This document shows positions 34,861 to 45,658 of a DNA stretch of 52,258 nucleotides, one piece after another. The position numbers were made by a program, and so were the translations under genes. The DNA is from Klebsormidium nitens (Eukaryota > Streptophyta > Klebsormidiophyceae > Klebsormidiales > Klebsormidiaceae). The notes under the pieces were generated by a model, which was not told the origin of the DNA, searched no databases, and saw only the letters and a list, made by a program, of their open reading frames with translations. Position 1 is the stretch's first letter; every line of letters starts with the position of its first letter. The stretch lies in contig DF237563.1 of NCBI GenBank assembly GCA_000708835.1, positions 1 to 52,258 on the forward strand, given 5' to 3'.

Positions 34861-35772
34861 ATGCCGATAGCGTGCGCGAGGTCCCCCGTCAACGTAGGGG
34901 TCGCGCGCGTGGCCGCGCTCCCTGATCGGAAACTAGCGGCCGAGGCTGTCACAGCTGTTGAGGGCTGCTCATCCAACATTGAAGCGCTCACGGCTCCGAT
35001 CCGCGCTTCCGCAGCGCACACGGCCGCAATCTGCGGTGCCGCAGTGCGCGCAGCCTCTCTTTCCCGCGCTGGTCCCTCGGCGACGCCTTCTCCTTCCGAC
35101 GCTGCTCATAGTGATACACCTTGTCGCCTCTCCAGCGTCCAGACGACACCAGCCGCGGACGGAGAGACGGCAGGACAAACGCGCGACTGTCGGGAGGTGC
35201 TCCGTTTGCGCGGTGGTGGGCCGAAGCGGAAGTCCAACTACTCCGAGGAAGAGTGGGAAACAGACAGCGATTCCGAAGAGTCGGACGAGATTTGGAAAGA
35301 TCTCGAGGAGCTGAACGGAGAATCTGACGACGAAGAGAGGGAGGACGAAGCAGAGGGGGGTTCGATGAATGAAGCGGAGGCTGAAACAGGGCCCCCTGAA
35401 GAAACTTCCGATGACGGGGGAGAAAAGTCGTCCGAAGACGCGTCCAAAAGTAACGAGGGTTCGGAAGAGAACATGGAGGTGGAGTTGCCCAGACCCATGG
35501 CCCGGGGTTCAAACCAGGGGGAAGGAAACAATGCGGATGCAGAAGAAGACCCGTCCCTTTCAGGCGGTGCTGCAGCGGCGCCTCTGGTCGCCAGGATTGG
35601 CACGATCCAGTCTCTTCCTGCGACCCCGAATGAACGGGCTACCCAGGACGCCCTCCAAGTCCCAACTGAACCAAGCCGGCGGCAGCCCGCCCGCAAGCGC
35701 GTCATACGGACAATGGATCTTAGTGACGACGAGATGAGCGAAGGTGCTGGGAAGGACGAGTCCGAGGAGAGG
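34861..35772 (+). CDS. Acidic protein with internal ubiquitin-tail motif LRLRGG
   Basis: An open frame of 304 codons runs from ATG at 34861 to a good donor at 35773 (AGG then GTGAGT); unspliced it ends at 35799. Residues 1-110 are Ala/Ser/Thr-rich. Residues 114-119 are LRLRGG (35200-35217), identical to the last six residues of ubiquitin, followed by GPKRKSNY. The rest is extremely acidic, with long Glu/Asp/Ser runs (EEEWETDSDSEESDEIWKDL), then a short basic part (RRQPARKRVIRTMDL). The upstream part does not look like a ubiquitin fold, so only the tail motif is present. Phase would allow splicing at about 36231 (PPNRRQRMEDKGELGRRFG) and possible fusion to the next gene. Its function is unknown. 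Confidence 0.5.
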
Positions 35773-36520
35773 GTGAGTATCGTGCCTGACCGACTCTAGA
35801 GCGTCCATTACGGTATTGATTGCTGCAATGAATCGTATAGGACATGTATGGTTGCAAAGTCTACTTAACAGTTCACGGCTGTATGCGTCCAGTGCTAGTT
35901 CCGAGGAAAAAGAGTGGTCTCCTCAAGCCCGGGCCGCGCTCGCACGCAAGTCGTTTCTAGCTTGGGGGCCAGCACGAGAGACCTGTGCTCGTTGTCGCCT
36001 CTCACCAAGGAAGCGGTTCAGGGGGATCCCCTCGGGCTGTGCTCGTTCTTAATGTTGCTTCTCAGCCGAGAACAGCTGAGAGGGATCCCCTCTGGCACTT
36101 TTTATTTGCTTGTCTCCCGAAATTGAGAGGATGATCCTAGGGCTCATTCTGGGGAAGTGTAGCAAGTCAGAAGAGATGATATTGGTGAGGTGGAGGACTT
36201 GAAATCTGCTTTCCTCCTCCTTGTGCAGCCCCCAAATCGAAGGCAGCGGATGGAAGACAAGGGCGAGCTTGGACGGCGCTTTGGATCCGGAAGGGGCTAC
36301 CCACAGAGCGCGCAGGACGAAGGCGGCCGCCCAAGCCAGCAAACGGGTCTTGAAGACTGCTGGAAGAAGCTCACGGCCAATGAAACTGCCGCCAGAGGCG
36401 GTAACGAGCAAGAAGTCGGCCGCCTGCCGAGGGAAGTGGGCCGCGACAGTCTAGTGCAGCGGACAACAGGGCGCGAAGACGGCGCTCGCGCCGTGAGTAG
36501 CCTCACCAGCCGCGCGCGAC

Positions 36521-39500
36521 ATGAAGCTGATCGTGGAGGGCGCGCTCAAGGTCAAGTCGGCGGCCTTGAAGAGCGCCTGCACATGAACAACGGCCCACAG
36601 GTCTCGGCTCGAGTGGCCCGGGAACGGACTCAGGCACAGGGAGGCGCACAGGCGGCAACTGGGCCAGGTTGTTATATTCATTTATTGTAACAAGGAGGCT
36701 CCGAATCTCATTGCTAGTCCATTCTGGCAGGCAATAATGTTCCTTTTAAGCTGCAGCGGTTTTGAGAATTTTGGCTTCACGTGCCACTATTTCCAAGGGG
36801 ACCCGTTTTTATTTGCCAAACCAATTCAGACGACTACAGTATCTACGAGAATCGGTGTATCATACTATTCAGAGCTGGCTGTCAATGCCTCCAAAGAACC
36901 TCATTTGGATGTTTTCCGGTCCTGTTTGAATTCGTTGGCAGATCTATCTTCAGAACACTCTGAACGTGCGCATTGAAGAGAAGACCATGAAGCGTGACGT
37001 GAGGATTAGTCACCTCGAAAGTGCGGACTCGAAGATTGAATGGAATTCGAAAGATTGGAGCCACGGCCGCTTGTTTCCGATCGCAGTTCTTTTGTCCTTC
37101 TTGTATTCTCACCGCTTTCTCCTCCTCAACCGTTGTCAGCTTGTCATGCACCCTTTTAAGTTGAGAACCCAACACTACGGCGAAGTACAAATCTAGCTCT
37201 TCAACTTTCATTGACGGCCATGACGAGTAGAATTTAGTTTCCTGAACCAACTGTTTATCCCCGCAGGGACAAGCGTCAACGAAATTGACGAGATCGAGAC
37301 GGTCTGCAACCTTTTGAGAAGCACCAAGCTCGTCAAGAACGCCAGGCAGGTTCTGAGAGAGGGGGATAAGAAATCTTTCATGCAGTCGTTAGCCGTAGCG
37401 GCATTTGCGGTGGGGGATGCGCGCTTGTGCAACGAGGGCGTTAAGCTGGGGACAAAAAGTACCGACTGGCCGATGCACCAATGGTTTCATGCGGTGGCCA
37501 GGCGACTGGGATTTATTCCGGCGGCGTTGGTGTGTCACCTCAAATTCCACTTTAGCCGAACCGAGGACATACGAGGCCGCGCGCGTTTTTGGGAGTTGTG
37601 TTGCAGCTCGATAGGTGAGTAGCGCAATGTTTCTGCTTACCCTTTTTCAGCAATTGACTAGCTCTAGCAAATGTGATCACATCAACCAGCTTTCGTGATC
37701 CATTATGGATGAATCTTGACTTTAAGCAGAGAAACTCATTGACGAGGAAGACCGTCGAAACCCTTACCTGTGTAGCCAATACCTCTTGCCTTATTCAAAA
37801 GACAACGCTATTTGATTCCACTGTGCTTAATTTGGAATCCTTCTCTTTTCTGGAGCGGCTATTGCACACAGTACTTCTTCGTACTTAGTAGGCCTGCGCA
37901 AGGCAACTTCTGGTGATCTGGCCCCTAAACTTTGCATCTTATTTGCTGTACAGATTCGAAGGAGTTCGCCACCGACATCTGCAAGCTCTTCAACACTGAC
38001 ATCAACAGCAAGGCCCGATATTTTACCCTCCCCTCGCCAGCTGTCCTGGAACGCATCTTCCAAGAAGACCCCGGACTACTCTTCTCCTTCTGCCTTTCCG
38101 GTTTTCTCCAGGGGGAGGGTTGTCTTATGAAGTGTCGGCCGTCGATGATAGCAAAGTACCCGGCAATACTCTTCGTTTCAGGGAGCTTGAAAGCCATACT
38201 TGGCATCTGGTGTTCCATAGCGCGGTGCTTCGGAGTGGAGACGGGCTCATTCAGTATATGTGTTGCAAAAATTGAAGAAGATGACGTCTTCCCTGAGGAC
38301 GACGACGTTCATGTGTCGAAAAAGGAAGCAGAGCCGGACATCGACGAAACGGAGACGCAACCGGAGCGGAAAGGACGTGTGCGGTACTCCGAGCTATCGG
38401 ACAGAGAGGAGCGGCAGGGGGTGCGCTTGCTGCTGCAAGTGGCGCGCGCGAGATCGAAAGAGATCAAAGATGCCCTGAAACGGTGGGCCCAGGAAATTGG
38501 CGCGGAGGACGAGAACTCGGACGAGGAAGATTCCGAAGGAGGAGGGGTTGTTTGGAGCAAGGAGCTAGCCAGGGGTCTCGCATGCCGCGCGGCAAAACGG
38601 TTTGCATATGACCGGCCGCTGACCTATGACCTGGTTATGCGGGTTGTCATCGAGGAGTTGGAGAAAATCTATCTGCAAGATGCGGGCGACGGCCGGAAAG
38701 TGATGTATCGCTTGACTTACACCGCAAAGCACGACGTCCTCAAACTCGCCGTCATCCTGGTGATCGGAAGCGACTGGAAGACAGCCGTGACGACAAAACT
38801 GGAGGCGTTTGTGAAATGGGCGACCACTTTCAAGGAAATCGGTAAAGGTATGTATTCTCGTCCCATCTGAGTTGCTCATTTGTTTCTAAACATCTGGGAG
38901 CTTGTTTTTGACCATCTCATAATGGAATAATCTAATCAATTCAAGTTCCACAACCTGACTAATTTTGGAGACACTCAAAAAGCACCTGGGTCTTTTCACA
39001 ACTTCCCTCCTTAGAGCAGGGTCGTGTAGCGGCAACTTTGCTTTGTGCTTCTCGCGGTTTCTGGAGAGAGCTATCAGGCAAGAAAAACTAATTTGAATGA
39101 AACCGTTGTCATACAAGTGCCGCCGAACGGCCCGCGCATGCGCCAGCGTGGTGACAAGAATCGACGTACATGGTACTCTCGGACACAATCGTCTTCAAAT
39201 CTAAAATCTATCAGAGTGGATTCAGTTAGCGATTGTTTGCTCCGGTGCATCAAGCTGTTCACAAGATGCGAGCACATCCTGGCGGAATTACCTGCGCAGG
39301 ATCAACATCTCGATAATGCTCTAACGAAGAAAGATATGCTCAGTTTCTAGACAACCCGATTTACTTCACACTTTCAGTACAACAGAACTGTACGAACCCG
39401 CAGGTCATACAGTTCTGTTGTACTGAAGATTTCAGCGAATTTCAGGGTAGTCCAGCTAAACAATTGCTATGCGGATTGCCATCGCTAACTTCGTGACAGC

Positions 39501-42500
39501 GGACACCATTACACTTTTTTCTTTGCTGGCAGGCAACTTTCCAGGCGCACAGAAGGGGATCGAGTTTCGTGAAGGGATCCGACCCTTCGCCCAGAAGAGC
39601 AACGATATCAACCCGGGGGACCCACACTGCTGCAGCTCGCTTGAAGCTCAACAGTATCACCTGAAGAGGTGGAAGGAGAACAAGCTTACGTGGGATCAGT
39701 ATCGTACGGCGTCGTGGGTATCCTCAAAATCAAGTGCCAGCGGCAGGCTGAAGAAGGAGAACATCAACTCAACGGTGGAGACCGACGCTGGTGAGTTTCT
39801 TGAAATTTCGAGTGCCAAAACCTATCCGATCAGAGATCGACCGAACGTCTCATTGGTAAGCAGATCTAGAATCAACGTCAAGTCACATACAACAATCAGT
39901 TTGGAAGTGAACAATTTATCCCTGCCCTACGAGAGTCAGAAGAGCCTTACGAAATGGCGAAAGTTTGACAAACGACATTGGTAGACAACAATCCAAACCC
40001 ATCAGCCTTGACCATTTGCTAGACAATCGGTTTTGGCTTTCTTCTGGATCCCTGCCTCAAATTCTTTTTCTTTGCACCACCACCGACCGAGGCAGACACG
40101 TAGTTGACCCCTATTTGGGCCCGTCGAGAGAACCTTTCCTCCGTCACCCGGTTGACCGCTCGGGCGAGAACGGGAGAGAGGAGACATGCTCGCCCCCAGT
40201 CGAGAGACGGGGGGGAAAGTATTTAATACCGGGGAAGAGGCCTTCCCTTAGGAACAAGTCCCCACTCCTCTCAAGCGAGTGATTCCAAATGCAGATGCTC
40301 ATCAAATTCCCCATTTGTTGCCCGTTACTTTCTGGCAGTATGATGCTTAAGATTGTGAAGAAACCCGAATATTGTCTCTCAGGATTCACTGGCTTGCTTA
40401 TTCCCTTGTAGGGTCTTTGTTCGGTTCAACATTAGATACGCGCCAAGGTCGCCTGTCTTGCTTCAAAGCTGTGGAATCCCAAAGATTGTGGTAGTCTGAT
40501 TCCGGAAGTCTCCTAGACGTTCTTTGAAGACATTGAGTTGTAGGATAGGCTGAAAGGCTGCTTGAAGCCCTCCGAATAGTTCAATTTTCTCCAGAAGGTG
40601 CTGGTTGTTTGACTAATTATCCTTGTCCCAACACTTGGACACACGCATGAGAGGGCTTAGATGGCTTTGAAGTAGTCTTCAAGCAGAATGCAGTTTTTGG
40701 TTGCCAGGGGACGACAGGCAGAAACAATCTGCACTTTTGTTTTCATTTGCTAGTTGAGCATTCAAAAGCCGTCTTGCTGGACCGTGATATATATCTGAGT
40801 CTTTTTTTCGAAGATAAAAAACGCAGGAGGTTTTTCACTTGGGCGAGATGCATTGGGCGGAGTTCTGCCCCTGTGGACGAGGGGTGAGAAATGACGGGAT
40901 TTCCCCACTTGGCAAATCGGGAAAGAACAGCCTCCCCCGATTCCTTCTCGTACTCCCCCTTTTGGCAACAAGCCAATTCTTATTGATACTGTTTCGATGC
41001 TGTGCAGTTTACTGGGAGCAAAGATCAAATCTGTGGGATCCAGAGCTGAACAAGCGGATCCATCAGCACGAGAAGCGTTTTGAGGTGCCGAATGGGGCGA
41101 CATTCGATCCTGAGGTGCTAAGGAACAAGTTCCTGCAGCGTCCCCAGCAGCTCGGGCTCTTTCTGCGTGGCAGCGCGGAAATCTGTTCAGACCTGCCAGT
41201 GACTACGTCTCAGTCTAAAGATGGAGAATGCGCTTTCCTTGTGGAGGAGGCGTGGCTGAAGGACCTGACGGACTGGCTCTTCAAGCAGCCTCCCTGCGGG
41301 CCACCCCCCTCGCCAACGACATACGAAATCAAAACGACGTGGCCTCTTTTGTTGGGTACGGAACATTCGACGGCCATGGTTGTAACGAGCTATCAGCTCT
41401 TCGTTCTCGCAACACTTCTTCGCTTCGAGGATTATGACCCCCAGAAGCTGCCGCGAGTGCCGGTCAGCACAGGAGCAGGACGGAAGAGGGGGACGGTCGC
41501 CGACCTACGACCCGCGTCCATTAAAGAGGTCCGTTTGCGGACGGCGGGCGGCCTGCTGACAACGACACAAAGCAAACTCTGGGTGTCCACGAACTGGACG
41601 ATGGAGCAACTACGAGCCAAGACGAAGGAGTGGTGTTACAAGGGCTTGAAGGTGGACCAGACGGACTACTTCGGAACCCTTGATTGGAGGTAAGGGTCAC
41701 AGTGCTTACTAACGCAAAACGGTCATCTGGAGCTCCAGGGTTGCGGTCTTTACAACATAAAAGTCGATAAGTGATTGATGGATTACTTTCAAAAATGGAT
41801 AGCACAACGCGCGACACGCTTACTCAAATTTGGGGGAAATTGTCAGATGGCACAGTGTGATGCGTCCCCTTTTCTCTGCAAATCTCAACTCAAAGTTACA
41901 GCACTGGGTATAGTGGACACGCGCTCAACTAGGCAAATGAGAAACTGTTCAATCGATTTGCGATGAACTGGGCTCAAAATGCGGTTGCAATTGTTTTAGG
42001 AATCGATTACTGGTATCTAAAAGAAATAAATCACCAGCGTGATGTGCCCCATCACAATCACACCCCCAATACGTTACTTTGACCCTTGTCCTCCGCCGGC
42101 CCTGTTCCACCCAAATCGCCCTCACAGACATCCAGGCGCGCCTTTCTAAAACCTTTTACAGCATTGCCACTCGCGCCTAGCCTTTTACAAAAAGTAAAGG
42201 AAGAGAGAAAGAGAGGTTGTTTGCCAGGCCTGCTAGTCTGTTCTTCTGAACTTCCGGACCCATGTATGTTTGCTGTGAAGCAGTTTGTCCATCTACGCCT
42301 TTTACAGAACCGAGGTCACCCTTCTGGTCGACTGTGCCCCTGTTGGACAAGCGAGGAGCGTGGCGTTCAATTCGGGTCAGACTCTCGGTGTCTTCATCGA
42401 GAAGGGGCTTGAGTCGGCGCTGGAGAGGGCGGAGCGGCCGCACTGTCGTGACTGGACGCGTGTTGAATTGATTGTGGTCGGTGAGGAGGCCGCTCCACCG

Positions 42501-43346
42501 GGTGTACCAAAAGCCCTCCGAGCGGCGGTCGAAAAGTCTCGAATGGGAGCGGAACTTAGTGAAGGAGCGAGCGAAGGAGGAGACGGCGATCAGCGAGCGG
42601 GGGGTAAGCGGTGGGAGCCATACGCGGAGTTTAATCGCCGTTTTGTTGGCACATGGAAGCAGCAACTAGAGCGGGCGCGTCGATTGAATCTGTCCGAGAT
42701 GGACGTCCGGCCGGAGCAAGTCAACGCGCTTGAGGCGCGCATAAGGCAGAAGCTCGAAACGATCAGAGAGAGTCTCGGGGACGACGAGAAAGAGATTGAC
42801 ATCGAGATCAAAGCCTACGGACTCACGCTGATACGCACCGTGGAGATGACCCTGACCTGGGCAGACGTGAGCCCGCGGGCAAGGAACTGGGTGTACGACC
42901 AACACCTCCTGAATCACATCGAGATGGGGGGTTGGCTTTGCAACAAGTGCGATCGGGTTGTCCCGGGCGAGGATTCGGACGATGTACCGAGGAACATCCG
43001 GTGTTGTTGCACCGAAGGGGAACGACTGCCAAAGGGAAGAGGGCGCTCGCAGCCGCGCACCTCACCCGAGCCGGATCACAAATGCGGTTCACGGAAGATC
43101 AAATGGTCGACGGCAGCTTGTGGCGGCCGGAGCATTCTCGTTGTGCAGAAAACGTTAGTCGAACTGGGATGCGCCACGTGGGCGCTTGCAGGCCCGAAGA
43201 AGTTTCGCGGGACGCGTGTTCCGTACACGTGGCCTGGCCCGGAAGGGAATGGCGCCGAAGGATCGATTACAACGATCCAGATGGCGAAGCTGATGTGGCA
43301 GGTGCTCCTGAACGCAGGCTTTGACGAGTATGTTAGGTCGATGTAG
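36521..43346 (+). CDS. Large orphan multi-exon gene with Cys-rich C-terminus
   Basis: I recognise no family. The 3' part is well supported by matching phases: 37267-37614, 37954-38847, 39533-39790, 41008-41689 and 42308-43346 (stop). These alone encode over 1000 residues. Exon 37954 has an acidic linker (EEDDVFPEDDDVHV) and helical blocks (RQGVRLLLQVARARSKEIKD, YDLVMRVVIEELEKIYLQDA). Exon 42308 starts TEVTLLVDCAPVGQARSVAF, continues with a coiled-coil-like Glu/Arg segment, then a probable zinc-binding region (GWLCNKCDRVVPGED, NIRCCCTEGE). Upstream, 36521-36550 (MKLIVEGALK) and 36954-36998 (NTLNVRIEEKTMKRD) join in phase. The link from there to 37267 is unresolved: the 36954 frame stays open to 37196 and a weak donor at about 37019 would fit. 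The start is uncertain, and the LRLRGG frame upstream may belong to the same transcript. High GC in codons suggests a maintained gene. Confidence 0.5.
39373..39427. repeat. Perfect 20-bp inverted repeat with 15-nt loop
   Basis: Arms at 39373-39392 and 39408-39427 are exact reverse complements. The spacer is 15 nt. It lies in the intron between exons ending at 38847 and starting at 39533 of the orphan gene. It would form a stable hairpin in the pre-mRNA. It could be a tiny MITE relic or a small-RNA-like hairpin. A 20-bp stem is shorter than a typical plant microRNA precursor. Confidence 0.9.
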
Positions 43347-44261
43347 GATTGTACGGAAACAGCTCGAAGGCATCGCCATAGGATAGCTATGTTTTGCAAG
43401 TGTGCCCTAGGTCCACGAGTGGCCAGAAACTATGAGCGCCAAATATCCAGATAGATAAAACCAGCCTGACAATCGGAATGCATAAGTACGATGTTTTCAT
43501 GTAAGATTTTGCCGAGTTGTGGTGGGCCGTGTTCTAGAACATTGTTTGTGATATGCTTGATTGAGATGACGGACAGAATCATATCCGGACCGGCCATGCA
43601 AACGCAGACGCGGATACAGCCCGCATATCAGCATGACTTGCTTGGAGTGTACCTTGCATGCATGATCTTATCTAGCCGCTCAAATCGGTCCGACGCATAT
43701 GCAGCATATAGAAACGTTAATTCTAGGGCCATCACGACCGCGTATGTATGAGTTCTGTGACCGTCATGTTGCCGATTGTGAACGGCAAAACAAAACAAAA
43801 TATAAAATGTTCATCCAACTAAGCCCTTGGGCGGAGATCAAGTCAGGCATGCCGCATAGTTCGTGGATCGGCATGGGGACCCCACTAGAACTTCGATTAT
43901 AGCTTAACCAAATTATGGCGGCAAGTCCCGCAATCTTTGGTCAACTTGAGTCGGTTGTTCAAAAGATAAGCTTCATGACGTTTTTAACGACTGTGGTCAG
44001 CATTGTCAGCTCTGCCGAGACTGTGCCATTGGATGTCTTGTTCTTTTCAAGATTAATTGTGCGCACATCTACATAAATCTGAAAACCAAGTGGCGGTCTA
44101 CCCAAGAAGAACTAACGGTTATCCCCTACTGTGGCCCGTACTGGCCCGTAAACAAGAAGCAAACAAGCAGAACCCCAAAACAGAGACCTGGACTTTGTTG
44201 AACTGGTTCTACGTGCACAGCGGTCAATCACTGCATGCGGCCTCCCTAGTTCAAACCTACT
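43347..44261. other. Region without recognised genes
   Basis: This follows the stop of the large orphan gene and probably includes its 3' UTR. Only short frames occur. Confidence 0.4.
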
Positions 44262-44504
44262 TTGCCACAAGATATTAGGAAGAAAGTCTCCGCTAGGAAG
44301 TTGATGACGGCTGAGCGTCTTGGCATGCAGACTCGGAAGCGCCAGCTGGCGCAAGCCAACCCGTCGAAGTGGTCATTGGGCGGCGCGCTTTCTACAAGCC
44401 TTGGACGGGTTGGTGCAGTACTAGCCGGAAGGCAGGCAGAACTGCGGGCTGCCGCATCCAGTGCTGGCGACGCAACGAGGCAACGTCGCAACTTAAGAAA
44501 ATAG
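44262..44504 (+). CDS. Small basic ORF or terminal exon
   Basis: An open frame of about 80 codons reads KKVSARKLMTAERLGMQTRK, then RQLAQANPSKWSLGGALSTS and an Arg-rich tail ending RRNLRK and a stop. The first codon of the frame is not ATG; the first ATG is at about 44304. A possible acceptor (ATATTAG) ends at 44278, so it may be a last exon. No family is recognised. Confidence 0.3.
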   Translation: MPQDIRKKVSARKLMTAERLGMQTRKRQLAQANPSKWSLGGALSTSLGRVGAVLAGRQAELRAAASSAGDATRQRRNLRK

Positions 44505-44878
44505 AATTATGAACGCCGCACGTGGCACGCTGACAAGACACCGCTACTGTTGATAACGAATTGTCAGGGTGTGTAGAATTTGACGAGCTGCTAGGCGAGC
44601 GCCGATTGGCGACATGCCGAAACGGGTGAGCCTGCAGCATCGGGGCCCGAAGCACGACATAGTGGACAAATCCCAAAGCAGGACCTTATACAATTCGGCT
44701 CTTTTTGCTGGACGACGAACCGGACCACAGTGCGAGTGGGGATCATGAGCCAGGTGTGAACTGAGAAGGTAAAGTAAGCTTGCTGCGACTGTCTGGGAAG
44801 GTGGGTGCACATTGAGCTAGACAATTGGCTCAATGACGACCTGCTGTCGATCCAAAGCCCAGGAACCTGCTCCGATCA

Positions 44879-45292
44879 TTGGGCAAAAGACAGCAAAAGA
44901 TCGGACGGGAGACTTCATCAAGGCGGGGAAACGTAACTGGGGGCGTGGCAACCGGAAGAAATATTGAGGAGGACAGCAAGAACTCGAAAGGGCGCCGGAG
45001 AAGGCGCAGGACGAAGGGAGAGGACACGTGGAAGATGCTGGGCCACAACGGGCTCTTGGGAAGAGGGGTGGGAGCGGGGTGCTGGTTGGAAAAGCAGCGA
45101 GAGAGGGTTGGGATTTGTAAGCCACTTTCTGGGCCACAGGTCGTGAGCGCACTTTCTGCAGGAATACTAACTCGTGCAAACACAAAACCGACAGGAAATA
45201 GATCTCTAGACAGTATGGACGAGGAAGCTTTTGAAACAGAGAGCTCAAAAGTAGAGCCATCCACCCCTCATCTGGCGCAGCTTGTGCCGTAG
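44879..45292 (+). CDS. Doubtful basic ORF
   Basis: An open frame of 137 codons without an ATG at its first codon. It contains a run of arginines (GRRRRRRTKGED) and a more acidic C-terminal part (SMDEEAFETESSKVEPSTP). Two overlapping minus-strand frames are equally long, so coding status is uncertain. Confidence 0.2.
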   Translation: MGKRQQKIGRETSSRRGNVTGGVATGRNIEEDSKNSKGRRRRRRTKGEDTWKMLGHNGLLGRGVGAGCWLEKQRERVGICKPLSGPQVVSALSAGILTRANTKPTGNRSLDSMDEEAFETESSKVEPSTPHLAQLVP

Positions 45293-45658
45293 CCTTAGAA
45301 GATCCTAGGGGAGAGAAGTGCCACTCTGTGGTGGCCTATTCCGGCGGCCTTTAATCGTCGATGATTGGCGCGAGCACAAAGACCAGTCGCGGCGCCGGAC
45401 GCCATAAGCACGAGCGCGCCGGGTGGGAAGTGTCCAAGACGTCCTTCAACCAGGAGACAACCAGGTGTAGCCCACCGCCGTTTAGAATTTGGAATTTGGT
45501 AAACGCGCAGGGGGACCGCGAGGAGGATGTGGAGGCAAGGGAAAAGCGAACTCTGCATAGCACGACGTCATATTAGACTTGGAGGCGAGATTCTCGGAGT
45601 CAAGTAGGGCTGATGACAATGGCTAGGGAGGAAAAAGCGTCTGGTTCCTAAACAATAT

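Noticed and set aside
34653-35021. 122-codon antisense frame opposite the LRLRGG gene
   Set aside because: It is a shadow in an Ala-rich GC region with no splice or homology support.
35100-35220. A full ubiquitin or ubiquitin-like domain
   Set aside because: Only the tail LRLRGG is present. The preceding 110 residues are Ala/Ser/Thr-rich and lack the ubiquitin beta-grasp pattern.
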